NCBI RefSeq assembly: GCF_040267705.1
Contig: NZ_CP158374.1
Location: forward strand, 1,302,001 to 1,366,000
Direction: 5' to 3'
DNA length: 64,000 nt
Origin: Agromyces sp. G08B096
Lineage (GTDB): Bacteria > Actinomycetota > Actinomycetes > Actinomycetales > Microbacteriaceae
Positions within the stretch are counted from its first letter, which is position 1. The number at the start of each line of letters is the position of its first letter. Both the position numbers and the translations under genes were made by a program. The notes under the pieces were generated by a model. The model made no database searches, was not told where the DNA came from, and was given only the letters and a program-made list of their open reading frames with translations. Positions 10,101 through 17,502 of this stretch are shown here, one piece after another.

Positions 10101-13100
10101 GCGACGCCGGCAACGACACCCTCCGCGGCGGCAAGGACCTCCTCGTCGTCCCGCCGGGGACGACCCCGCCCGCCGACGCGGCACAGCAGAACCAGCTCGA
10201 CGGCGGCGACACCATCGTCGGCGGCGACGGCAACGACAGCATCGCGGGCGGGAGCGGCGTCGACCGGCTCTTCGGCGACGCCGAGGTCGCGACGGGCGAC
10301 GACGCGGCATTCGCCGCGGCGATCCGCGACGAAACGCCGACCGCGGGGGCCGGTGACGGGAACGACCGCATCGAGGGCGAGGGCGACACCGACTGGCTCT
10401 TCGGCGGCGGCAAGGAGGACCTCCTCTACGGCGGCTTCCGCCTCGTCGCGGCAGGCACCGATGCGTCGGCCGACCACATCCAGGGCGGCGACGGCGGCGA
10501 CCAGGCGTACGGCTCCGGCGGAGCCGACGACCTCTGGGGCGGCCGCGGCGCCGACCAGGTCTGGGGCGAGGACGGCGACGACCAGCTGCACGGCCAGTCC
10601 GACGGTGATCCCGACGTGCGCGGCGGGCCGGGTGCCGACCTCGTCTGGGGCGGCGGGGGCGACGACGCGCTCTTCGGCGACGACGGCGACGACGAGCTGA
10701 TCGGCGACGGCGACGGCGCGGCGGATGCCGGTACCACGGGCGCCGACCGCACGGACGGTGGAGCCGGGGCGGACCTCGTGCTCGGCGACGACGGCACCAT
10801 CGTCGGCGCGCCCGGCAGCCGGGTCGCGCAGCCGAGCGAGACCGCTGGTGCGGGCGACCCGTCGCTCGCCGGCGGCGCCGGCGCCGACCGGATCTACGGC
10901 GAGGGCGGCGGCGACACCGCGTTCGGCGGCGGCGATGACGACCTCGTGCACGGCAACGGCGGCGACGACGTCCTCCAGGGCGAGACCGGCGATGACGAGG
11001 TCTGGGGCGACGGCGACGCCGACCAGGCCTACGGCGGGCCGGGGGCCGACGTCGTGCTCGGCAACGGCGCATCCGACGCGGTGCACGGCCAGGAGGGCAT
11101 CGACCTCGTAGTCGGCGGCGGCATCGCCGTGAACGCGGCGGACGCCGGCGACACCTTCTTCGGCGGACCCGACCACGACCGCGGCTACGGCGACGACATC
11201 ACCGTCGACGCGGGCGCGAACGGGCGGCTCGACGCGCTCGACGCGGTGACGATCGCGCCGTCGGGCGATGCGACGACGTACGGCCCCGACACCGGCGACG
11301 GCGGGACGGGCCGTGACGAGCTCCACGGACAGGATGCCGGCGACCTGCTCTTCGGCGCGGAGGACTACGACCAGGTCTTCGGCGAGCTCGACGGCGACCA
11401 GCTCGTCGGCGGAGCCGGCCCCGACGACCTCGTGGGCGACCGCGGCACCGTCGCGCCGCCCGCGCGGCTCGTCGGCCCGCCCTCGGGCGGCTGGCAGCCG
11501 GGCACGCCGAACGGCTCGCCGGCGACCGACATCGAGCTCGTGGCGCCGGGCGCCGGCGGCGACGACCTCATCTGGGGCGACTTCCGCGGGGCCGGCGACC
11601 CATGGCCGAGCGGGGGCGACGACCGGGCCTTCGGCGGCACCGGCGCCGACACCCTCCGGGGCGGCGCGTACGATGACCGCCTCGAGGGCAACGACGGGCA
11701 GGATCGGATCTTCGGGTTCGACGAGGAATCGGATGTCTCCGTCCCCGACGGCACCGACGGCGCCGACGACCTGATCGGCGGCTCGTCGCCCGTCAACCCG
11801 CTGGCCGACCCGGACGGCGCGAACGCCGCGCCCGACGAGGGCGAGCTCGAGATGGAGGGCAACGGCGCCGACGACGTGATGACCGGCGACAACGCCGTCC
11901 TCACACGCGAGGCCGACGCCGACGACCCCGACACCTGGCGGACGGACCCGGTGACCGGTGGCGTCTTCCGCGAGGTGCAGCTGCTCGACACCGAGAAGAC
12001 CGGGGCGGCGCTCGACGCCGTCTCCGGCGGCGATCTCATGCACGGCAACGCCTCGAACGACCGGATGTTCGGCGAGGGCGGCGGCGACCGGGTGAAGGGC
12101 AACGGCGCGGACGACCTCGTCGAGGGCAACCAGGACGGCGACTGGCTCGAGGGCAACGCCGCGGAGGACGACCTCATCGGCGGTTCGAGCTTCCCGGATC
12201 AGCCCGACACGGGCGACGTGCTCTGGGGCGGCGGCGGGGCCGACGTCATCGCGGGCGACAACGCGTGCATCGTGCGCGACGTGCCCGGGGTCGCGTTCGA
12301 ACCGGCGTCGTGCCCGGCGCTCGACGACCCGGCGCCCGCCGAGTTCCACTACGTGACGAGCCAGCTCGGCGTGCAGACGCAGCGCGGCCTGGTGCTGCAC
12401 GACCTCGACGGGCCGGTGGCGAGCGAGTCGGGTCGCGACCTGCTGAACGGCGGGTCCGGCGTGGACGCGGAGTTCGGGCAGGACGGCAACGACTTCCTGT
12501 TCGGCGACGGCGGCGCGGACTTCCAGCACGGCAACGGCGGCGCCGATGTGGTCGTCGGCGACCGGGCGATCGACCAGTACGGCGGCATCCTGCTCCCGCC
12601 CGAGGTCGGCGGCACGCTGCCGGCGTTGATCGCCCCGCCGGCGGGCCTGCCGGGCGCGCCGAGCGCGGGAGCCGACCTCGTCGGCGCCGCAGAGGCCGAC
12701 GGGCAGGACGACCAGTTCGGCGGATCGAACCTGGCCGGCCACCGCGACTCCGGGGACTGGCTGTTCGGCGACGGTGAGGCCGACTTCCAGCTCGGCGACA
12801 ACGGCGAACTGAACCGGACCATCGAGGACGGCGCCTACGCCGTCTCCGAGGAGCGCTACCCGGGCAATGAGGCGCCCGACGACGGCTCTGCGGTCATCGA
12901 GCGCGAGGTCACCCGGTACGACGTGGGTGCGCCGGCGGCGGCCGGCGTCTGGGGCGACGACCTCGTCTTCGGCGGCGACGGCACGAACCCGCTCATCTCG
13001 CAGGGCGGCGACGACGGCGACGACAGCCAGTGGGGTCAGGACGGCGCCGACCGGTTGTTCGGCGAGGACGGTGCCGACGACCAGTACGGCGAGCTCGGCG

Positions 13101-14134
13101 CGGACACCATGTGGGGCGGCGCCGGCGAGGACGCCATGGTCGGCGACCGCGGCGGCGTGCAGACGCGCTTCGTCGAGGCCGACGGCAGTGACGCGGGCGA
13201 TCCCGACATCCTGACGCACACGAGCCAGGGCCCTCCCGGCATCAACCTCGGCGGGCCGGACTCCGGCGCACAGGACGCGGTGCTGCACCCGTTCGAGGCG
13301 CACCCGCTCTACCGCGGCACCTCGCTGACGCACGACCGCGACGGGTCGCCGCTCGAGGCGGGCGGTCACGAGGCGGGCAGCGCCGACCGGATGCGCGGCG
13401 GGCCCGGGCACGACTCGATGCACGGCGGCGAGGGCGCCGACCTCATGAACGGCGACTCCGGCGGCGACTACCTGTACGGAGACGACGGGGCGGACGTGAT
13501 GTGGGGCGGGCGCGGCAACCCGCAGGTCGGCACACCCGATCTGCCGGGACGCAACGAACCGGGCCAGCTCGGGCAGTGGATCGACGTCGCGTTCGCGGGC
13601 TACGGAGCCGACGCCACCGAGGCGGGAGCCGACATCGTCGACTACCAGCCGCGACCCGGCACCGATCCGCAGGCCTGGTTCGACCAGGTCGCCGCGTACG
13701 CCGACACCGCACCGGGCAACTCGGGCTCGGAGACGCGCCAGCACCACCACGGCACAGACTGGATCTACGGCGGCTGGGACCGCGACGTGCTGCAGGCGGA
13801 TGTCTCGGCCAACGGCCCGAACGACGGCGACAAGCTGCTCGACTGGGGTGGCGCGTACAACCTGTACACCGCGTGCAACTCGGCGTACGGCGGCTGGAAC
13901 GACGTGCGCAAGCTCGACCCGAACAACCTCACGGGGCTGGAGAAGCTGGCCTACGTGACCGGCGCGCGCACCGACTTCGAGGGTGCCCCGACCCTCGCCG
14001 ACGTGCAGCAGCTCGACGGATCGGCGGCACGCGAGGCGGCGATCGTCTACCAGAAGGATCTGAAGCACAACTCCGGCAAGGCGTTCTCGGGCACGCCGGG
14101 GCACTTCCAGCAGATCATCTGCACGGCCGACTGA
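4127..14134 (+). CDS. Giant secreted RTX-type calcium-binding protein
   Basis: A 3335-residue protein. The ATG at 4127 has GGGGG upstream and starts a Sec signal peptide: basic N-terminus, hydrophobic core, then AVAPAAA before EDL. Residues 40-1910 are a long acidic Ala/Gly/Asp-rich extracellular region with no domain I can name. From about 1915 to 3130 there are dozens of GGxGxDxx nonapeptides, the RTX motif that folds as a parallel beta-roll on Ca2+. The beta-roll is broken by 30-80-residue insertions that often begin GDN or GDR. The last 150 residues (HHHGTDWIYGGWDRDVL onward) form a distinct Trp/Tyr-rich C-terminal domain. No type I secretion genes are nearby, so Sec export is inferred. 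An adhesin, wall-associated or matrix role is plausible; a toxin role is not shown. Confidence 0.88.
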   Translation: MRAHSHPNGSAGTRAGAAIIAVTAAWALGITGAVAPAAAEDLIVEPDDVVSARAGIAALAAVALADYEDTGPLAESLPLADTSPGVAPVLPGAGLQLAVTLEQGVKDALVAAPPVAGLGDLMGQVDALDADVAGTGLDVSVSNLVADGDARGFDLTLRVSRTLDVPLAVTDPSGPGGQPLTLKTAEADPAPYDVAFEFTGRVRTDALGTRFWLDTTDGEPDVALTAAIAGDQAFAFPGGSAAIGVGDVEILGGSTIDVDASWTGTIDDTNADGRLTMFEPALEGGEVTPGELTAPAEQLTAFALSGTAAADLRFGSELLGLTSSPSLVLDADLASVPEPLAELTASEDDLAAFEAFTRIGPVDLVSGLVQYGTLLRALQKHPNVDSALPLASGTLADLYDLGGEFAKLAEDLLVISPDPDPDPADPQPLIDVGIATVGDLADRIESDIPGAPAMITPQFDRDDASVRLDFTIHTDLDGTADVAPVLDDQQPDDTPPPGQTAFGDQLLDSTGLRGVTASGDPVAAPTDVAVDIDLPIVIDLAEAEAAGDDPDTAVVEFESPMVYERFETELIDGAELRLTQETTADVRGEGQLGFVPATVTGTWRLLQDGSAATTVADVDPAAGKTATPRLVDLISGLYDRDGEPAAYPVAVAERRAAIDADYTVDGHGELVDEHLTDEAGTFTVDGTGFDHTAYTVAIGNDAMRLLQALNVDTSEPDRLLGRALDGLGAVVDALDTVDSVVGAPTVPFLNRGIDRLIQDATGLRERYNDFRGGLLPVDLGDLETGLQDALLLDVGFRLRDLDPGSGVEPALVAAVSGERTEADDIPLSFIDGSIPAIAGTEGEGALHAELTAELDLGVVIGLEPGDAPAPPQLLDSSRIAVTAEVTETEPGSTQLGVHLGPFAAQLGDATNHTGRIALGVRFALERSDAPAPGDPAEAPMAVGDFFGGTFGFTATSPAEGGQVTCDAPGQTPVTGTFACLAMPVLVDVGSGLALPSGADPAAPTADDYLTVSYDDLASAPTVDAPDALANVLDAASFSFDSFEDGLKSISKILGLAITASQAGGELPVVGKDLTKLADGLTEVKAFLDDPQLPGVGGATVTEVVDGANGVRAMLAQEFISAGVLRDSDYQAVGVWAGDADDVPSATDIRVVAICDDGGTEALCDGTESLLALVDLRFELELGQGARDLAGSGCPVGDAAACPGVANIPLSLGLPGLPLQLTGDVTASAGWTVELGFGISRDDGFYLLDNPVPGTGAADPVGGDGSENDGLDEVRINLGANLTPGVPVTGRIGFIGMQATDLDDGATPSGARLTAQLGLAAPSCAPLDAATYGAGLAAPGDHCTGVLPITAFLSGDIGSLLAAPSIEGGIDLKLKIDTGIANGGNVNTTLPTFTAEFTLGWTFEGADLGDPAIALDKIGVAPGQMFTRLFGDVLETLDPILAPTKPVREFLFSPIPVISDVSELFGGEPVTMVDLAELFGVVDVSLLEDIDQVFDFLELVQGLADGEPFILVEHLALDSATARGAPLTQDQALTAIDGGGGAISLANDPEEKVGAALGGASDDFGKVREQPGDGSGTDFSFPMFDDPTCLVGLLLGKDCSVVEWRPDPLAVHMEYTQSFGPFFGVLYVTIGGALDVQAEVGAGVSTRGVRMLAESIIGGEVDSPLDAAAKAGSAFLQSLYLTDLDAEGKDIPEFSVSGTITAGAKLDIFIAEAGVKGGITATFGLNLNDTPEADGRMHIDEIVAKFKTPICLFDIEGKLVAFLEVYAEFGPCPFCYSDSWRLAEITLFEFSSSCEEQTPVLASEEDGWVVLNVGPRAASHRGALTEIVNEAYTVHQLSAAPDGGGVYEFSISAFGYTETRSGVGVRIFDAGDGNDSFLFNGSGAGATPGDLNPEAETPPEDGVWTFSAPVDAQTLGVGDDRIVTGSGADVVNGGDGADTINVGDGQNTASGDHADGTGSGPDTVTGGRDVDTLRGGGDADTVDGGLGADRLLGDAGNDTLRGGKDLLVVPPGTTPPADAAQQNQLDGGDTIVGGDGNDSIAGGSGVDRLFGDAEVATGDDAAFAAAIRDETPTAGAGDGNDRIEGEGDTDWLFGGGKEDLLYGGFRLVAAGTDASADHIQGGDGGDQAYGSGGADDLWGGRGADQVWGEDGDDQLHGQSDGDPDVRGGPGADLVWGGGGDDALFGDDGDDELIGDGDGAADAGTTGADRTDGGAGADLVLGDDGTIVGAPGSRVAQPSETAGAGDPSLAGGAGADRIYGEGGGDTAFGGGDDDLVHGNGGDDVLQGETGDDEVWGDGDADQAYGGPGADVVLGNGASDAVHGQEGIDLVVGGGIAVNAADAGDTFFGGPDHDRGYGDDITVDAGANGRLDALDAVTIAPSGDATTYGPDTGDGGTGRDELHGQDAGDLLFGAEDYDQVFGELDGDQLVGGAGPDDLVGDRGTVAPPARLVGPPSGGWQPGTPNGSPATDIELVAPGAGGDDLIWGDFRGAGDPWPSGGDDRAFGGTGADTLRGGAYDDRLEGNDGQDRIFGFDEESDVSVPDGTDGADDLIGGSSPVNPLADPDGANAAPDEGELEMEGNGADDVMTGDNAVLTREADADDPDTWRTDPVTGGVFREVQLLDTEKTGAALDAVSGGDLMHGNASNDRMFGEGGGDRVKGNGADDLVEGNQDGDWLEGNAAEDDLIGGSSFPDQPDTGDVLWGGGGADVIAGDNACIVRDVPGVAFEPASCPALDDPAPAEFHYVTSQLGVQTQRGLVLHDLDGPVASESGRDLLNGGSGVDAEFGQDGNDFLFGDGGADFQHGNGGADVVVGDRAIDQYGGILLPPEVGGTLPALIAPPAGLPGAPSAGADLVGAAEADGQDDQFGGSNLAGHRDSGDWLFGDGEADFQLGDNGELNRTIEDGAYAVSEERYPGNEAPDDGSAVIEREVTRYDVGAPAAAGVWGDDLVFGGDGTNPLISQGGDDGDDSQWGQDGADRLFGEDGADDQYGELGADTMWGGAGEDAMVGDRGGVQTRFVEADGSDAGDPDILTHTSQGPPGINLGGPDSGAQDAVLHPFEAHPLYRGTSLTHDRDGSPLEAGGHEAGSADRMRGGPGHDSMHGGEGADLMNGDSGGDYLYGDDGADVMWGGRGNPQVGTPDLPGRNEPGQLGQWIDVAFAGYGADATEAGADIVDYQPRPGTDPQAWFDQVAAYADTAPGNSGSETRQHHHGTDWIYGGWDRDVLQADVSANGPNDGDKLLDWGGAYNLYTACNSAYGGWNDVRKLDPNNLTGLEKLAYVTGARTDFEGAPTLADVQQLDGSAAREAAIVYQKDLKHNSGKAFSGTPGHFQQIICTAD

Positions 14135-14142
14135 TCAGGCCG

Positions 14143-14181
14143 GGTGCGCAGCGCGATCGCTCACGGGTCGCGCTGCGCACC
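14143..14181. terminator. Hairpin between convergent genes
   Basis: GGTGCGCAGCGCGA (14143-14156) pairs perfectly with TCGCGCTGCGCACC (14168-14181), a 14-bp stem with an 11-nt loop. It lies just after the RTX stop and before the stop of the convergent Wzt gene. There is no U-tract, so intrinsic termination is inferred from strength and position. Confidence 0.6.
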
Positions 14182-14236
14182 GGCGCCGGCTGCCTCGGCC
14201 GTTTCACGCCGCGCCGCTTCGAGCCATCGCCGGCGA

Positions 14237-15016
14237 CTACGAGTTGTGGTCGGCGTTGTAGCGCTCGAGCACGTCGTCGAGCGGGCCGTCGAGCACGAGG
14301 GCGCCGCCGTCGAGGTAGAGGCCGCGGGTGCAGAAGCGGCGGAGGTCGCGCTCGTTGTGGGAGACGAAGAAGAGGGTCCGGCCGCCGGCGAGGAGCTCCT
14401 CGATGCGCGCGTAGCACTTCTCGCGGAACGCCTTGTCGCCGACGGCGAGCACCTCGTCGACGAGCAGGATCGGTTCCTCGAGCTGCGAGATGACGGCGAA
14501 CGCGATCCGCACCTTCATGCCGCTCGACAGGTGCTTGTAGGGGGTGTCGACGAAGTCGCCGATGCCGGCGAAGTCGAGGATCTCGTCGAACTTCGCGTCG
14601 ACCTGGGCGCGGGTCATCCCGTGCAGGCCGGCGGTGAGGTAGACGTTGTCGCGGACGGTGAGGTCGTCGACGAAGCCGCCGGTGATCTCGATGAGCGGCG
14701 CGACGCCGTCTTCGACGAGCACGGAGCCCTCGTCGGGCAGCATGACCCCCGCGACGAGCTTCAGCAGCGTCGACTTGCCCTGGCCGTTCCGCCCGACCAC
14801 GCCGATGGCTTCGCCGGGGCGCACGTCGAACGTCACGCCGCGCAGCGCCCAGAACTCGCCGGGGCGGGTGCGCCGGCGCTTGCCCGACAGGAGGTCCTTG
14901 AACGAGCGCCGCCCGCGGCGGTTGCGCCGGAACCGGACGCCGAGCCCGTCGACCCGGATCGCGTACTCCGGGCCGGCGCCGGGTGCCGTCGGCACCGTGG
15001 TCGAGGCATCCGTCAT
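14237..15016 (-). CDS. Polysaccharide/teichoic acid ABC exporter, ATP-binding subunit (Wzt/TagH-like)
   Basis: A 259-residue ATPase. Walker A is GRNGQGKST, the signature is LSSGMKVRIAFA (the LSSGM form is typical of Wzt/TagH), Walker B is ILLVDEVLAVGD and the H-loop is FFVSHN. The first 45 residues include the family's RRGRRSFKDLL segment. The protein powers export of an undecaprenyl-linked glycan across the membrane. It lacks a C-terminal sugar-binding extension, so it fits the simple Wzt/TagH form that does not read chain ends. The ATG at 15016 overlaps the stop of the permease gene (TGATG), which indicates translational coupling. Confidence 0.9.
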   Translation of the reverse strand: MTDASTTVPTAPGAGPEYAIRVDGLGVRFRRNRRGRRSFKDLLSGKRRRTRPGEFWALRGVTFDVRPGEAIGVVGRNGQGKSTLLKLVAGVMLPDEGSVLVEDGVAPLIEITGGFVDDLTVRDNVYLTAGLHGMTRAQVDAKFDEILDFAGIGDFVDTPYKHLSSGMKVRIAFAVISQLEEPILLVDEVLAVGDKAFREKCYARIEELLAGGRTLFFVSHNERDLRRFCTRGLYLDGGALVLDGPLDDVLERYNADHNS

Positions 15017-15816
15017 CAGATCTCCTTCAGCACCTGACGCTCGCTGACCCGGAAGACCCAGAGTCCGATCGCGAGCAGCAGGGCCGACATCGCCGCGGCG
15101 ACGCCCACCTCGAACCAGCTCAACTGCTCGGGGAAGAAGCCGGAGCGGTAGAGCCCGAAGATGCCCGTGAGCGGGTTGAACGCGGCCCAGAACTGCATGC
15201 CGTCGGGGAGGTCGGTGGCGCCGTAGATGATCGGCGTCGCGTAGAAGAGGAAGCGGAGCACGAGTTTCACGGCGCGCTCGAGGTCGCGGAAGAAGACGAC
15301 GAGCGGGGCGACGATGAGCGCGACGCCCGCGGTGAGCACGGCCTGCAGCAGCATCGCGAGCGGGAAGAGCGCGAGCTCCCAGGAGACGCCGGCCTGGAAC
15401 ACGACGGCGAACAGGGCGAGCACCGGCAGGGCGAGCACGAACTCGATGCCCTTCGACAGCACGATGCGGTTGACCCAGATGGTGCGGGGAATCATCGTCG
15501 AGCGGACGAGTTTCGCGTCCTTCAGGAACGCGCGCGTCGAGTCGGAGACCGCGCCGTTGAACCACATCCACGGCAGCAGCGCCGAGAGCAGGAAGACGAT
15601 GTACGGCTGCTCGCCGACGGTGCGGTCGAACACCTGGGTGAAGACGAACCAGTAGATGCCGGCCATGACCAGCGGATCGAGCACCGACCACACGTACCCG
15701 AGCGCTGAGGTCGAGTACCGCACCTTCAGGTCGCGCGTCGTCAGGAGCCACAGCGAGTGCCGGTAGCGCGACCACCACGTCCGCTGCAGCGGATGCGTCT
15801 CGGCGTAGCTCGTCAC
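15016..15816 (-). CDS. Polysaccharide/teichoic acid ABC exporter, permease (Wzm/TagG-like)
   Basis: A 266-residue ABC-2 permease with six predicted membrane helices. Its N-terminal cytoplasmic segment (LQRTWWSRYRHSLWLLTTRDLKVRYSTSALG, beginning near residue 10) carries the aromatic/basic gate motif of O-antigen and teichoic acid exporters. The GTG at 15816 follows TACGAT (15823-15828, minus strand) by 6 nt, suggesting leaderless initiation. It pairs with the overlapping ATPase gene downstream. With the glycerophosphotransferase and glycosyltransferase at the window start, it supports export of an anionic wall polymer. Confidence 0.9.
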   Translation of the reverse strand: MTSYAETHPLQRTWWSRYRHSLWLLTTRDLKVRYSTSALGYVWSVLDPLVMAGIYWFVFTQVFDRTVGEQPYIVFLLSALLPWMWFNGAVSDSTRAFLKDAKLVRSTMIPRTIWVNRIVLSKGIEFVLALPVLALFAVVFQAGVSWELALFPLAMLLQAVLTAGVALIVAPLVVFFRDLERAVKLVLRFLFYATPIIYGATDLPDGMQFWAAFNPLTGIFGLYRSGFFPEQLSWFEVGVAAAMSALLLAIGLWVFRVSERQVLKEI

Positions 15817-15892
15817 GCCCCCATCGTAGATGCCGTGCGGCGGTAGGTTTGCTGTGGGGGCTCGTGCGCGTGCCGGCCCCGGAAGGAGCGTT

Positions 15893-16444
15893 GTGCACCG
15901 CACCAGTACCCGGGTCCTGCTGAGCTGTGCGGCGATCGGCGTGGGCGGCGGCGTCGTCGCCGGGGCATCCGGCTACCTGGCGGCCGCCTTCGCGGTGTTC
16001 GGCCCGCTCTTCTACGGCCTGACGGCCGGCTCGCACTTCCTGCCGAGCGTCGTCGCGCTCGCGCTGCTGAAGCGTCCCGGCACTGGCCTGCTCGCCGGGC
16101 TCATCGCGGGCCTCGTGGGGGCGGCGTTCGCCCCGTGGTGGTTCTGGCGCTACGTCGGCACGGGCCTGCTCGTCGGCGCGCTGCTCGAGCTGCCGTTCCT
16201 CATCGCCCGCTACCGCCGGTGGGATCCTTGGCTGTTCTACGTCTCCGGCGGCTTCGCCGGCCTCGTGCTCGCCATCGGCGTGTTCTTCGCCCTCGGCGCC
16301 GAGCACTACGCCTGGTGGGCGTGGGCGATCGCGCTGGCGTGCTGGGTCGGCAGCCCCGTCCTGTTCATCTGGATCGGCCGGATCATCGCGCGCGCCCTCG
16401 AACGTGCCGGCGTCGCCAGATCGCTCACCCGCACCCGCGCCTAG
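15893..16444 (+). CDS. ECF transporter S component (YkoE-like)
   Basis: A 183-residue, almost fully hydrophobic protein with five to six membrane helices. The pattern VLLSCAAIGV... FGPLFYGLTAGSHFLPSVVA... GAAFAPWW matches actinobacterial substrate-capture proteins of the YkoE/ABC_cobalt group, usually tied to thiamine-precursor uptake. The GTG at 15893 has a clear GGAAGGAG ribosome-binding site 4 nt upstream. No ECF ATPase or T-subunit gene adjoins it, so it probably shares an energising module encoded elsewhere. The biotin module at 52-54 kb is one candidate, but that is speculative. The substrate is not proven. Confidence 0.65.
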   Translation: MHRTSTRVLLSCAAIGVGGGVVAGASGYLAAAFAVFGPLFYGLTAGSHFLPSVVALALLKRPGTGLLAGLIAGLVGAAFAPWWFWRYVGTGLLVGALLELPFLIARYRRWDPWLFYVSGGFAGLVLAIGVFFALGAEHYAWWAWAIALACWVGSPVLFIWIGRIIARALERAGVARSLTRTRA

Positions 16445-16483
16445 CTGCGATGCGGGGGCGCATCACGGCCCCGGAACGACGAA

Positions 16484-16509
16484 GAGCGGATGCCTCGCGG
16501 CATCCGCTC
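16484..16509. terminator. Bidirectional terminator hairpin
   Basis: GAGCGGATGCC (16484-16494) and GGCATCCGCTC (16499-16509) form a perfect 11-bp stem with a TCGC loop. It lies midway between convergent stops at 16444 and 16539 and is flanked by AAGA and CTCT. The stem contains the GGATGCC word that is over-represented across the window. Confidence 0.75.
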
Positions 16510-16538
16510 CTCTGCTGTGGTGCAGGATTCGTCGACGA

Positions 16539-17231
16539 TCAGACGAAGTGGTTCGCCCGCTCGAGGTCTTCGGCGAAGTCGATCTCGACCGCGTAGAGGT
16601 CGGACACGTCCATCGGCTCGACGAGGAGGCCGTTGCGCTCGATCGCGAGCTCGAGGCCGCGCTCGAAGTAGTCCTGGTCGCCGACCCGCTGCAGGTGGGC
16701 GAGGAAGGTCGCCTTGTCGCCGCTGGAGATGTAGTTGATGCCGACGGCCTCGCCGAGCCCGCCGCGGACGGTCTTGGAGAGCTCCTTGATGTAGCCCTCG
16801 GCGCTCGTGGTGTACTTCACCTCTTCGTCGGAGACCTTCGCCGTGTTCACGGTGACGAACGACTGGTCGCGCTCGATGAAGGGCAGTGCGCGGTCGAGGA
16901 TGCGCGGGTCGAACACGACGTCGCCGTTCATCCAGAGCACGCCGCCGGGCTGCGACGCCTGGAGCGCGCGCATCAGCGACTTCGACGTGTTCGTCTGGTC
17001 GTACTCCTCGTTGTAGACGAAGGACGCCTGCGGGAACGCCTCGATGATGTGCTCGAGCTTGTAGCCGACGACGATGGTCACATTCGGCTTGGGGCCGAAG
17101 GCGTGCTCGATGTTGTCGAACTGCTGGCGCATGATGGTGCGGCCGTCGCTGAGTTCGGTGAGCGGCTTGGGGAGGGATCGCCCGAGCCGGCTCCCCATGC
17201 CGGCTGCGAGAATCACGATCTGGGTGGTCAC
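16539..17231 (-). CDS. NTP-transferase family sugar/alcohol-phosphate nucleotidyltransferase (LicC-like)
   Basis: A 230-residue nucleotidyltransferase. The N-terminal IVILAAGMGSRLG (residues 5-17) with PKPL soon after is the nucleotide-binding loop, and WMNGDVVFD near residue 95 supplies acidic metal ligands. Size and motifs fit LicC/IspD-like enzymes that make CDP- or NDP-activated alcohols or sugars. It may supply the donor for the CDP-alcohol or glycerophosphate transferases of this region; that link is inference from neighbourhood. The GTG at 17231 has GGAG 5 nt upstream. A TAGGCT -10-like hexamer lies near 17345-17350, which would give a roughly 100-nt leader. Confidence 0.75.
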   Translation of the reverse strand: MTTQIVILAAGMGSRLGRSLPKPLTELSDGRTIMRQQFDNIEHAFGPKPNVTIVVGYKLEHIIEAFPQASFVYNEEYDQTNTSKSLMRALQASQPGGVLWMNGDVVFDPRILDRALPFIERDQSFVTVNTAKVSDEEVKYTTSAEGYIKELSKTVRGGLGEAVGINYISSGDKATFLAHLQRVGDQDYFERGLELAIERNGLLVEPMDVSDLYAVEIDFAEDLERANHFV

Positions 17232-17502
17232 TGCATCTCCTTCGGTGGTTCGGATGCTGCGTCGGGACCGATCTCGTTCGTGGATCGTTCGCCCGTCGTT
17301 CACCCGGAAGTACGAATGTGGACACGCCGTTATGCCGGAGTTCAGCCTACCGGAGGCCCCACGCCCGCCAGCGGGAACGGTGGACGGTCGTCACGCGATC
17401 GTGACCGTTCGTACAGGAGACGTTCAGGATCGGATCAGCCCCCGGGATGATTCCCTCGCACGGGGGAGGACGGAGGACCGGCTCCGTTGATACCGTTGCC
17501 GG

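Noticed and set aside
8846..14104. 1752-codon open frame antisense to the RTX repeats
   Set aside because: It mirrors the GGxGxD repeats on the other strand, has no domains and has no upstream signals.
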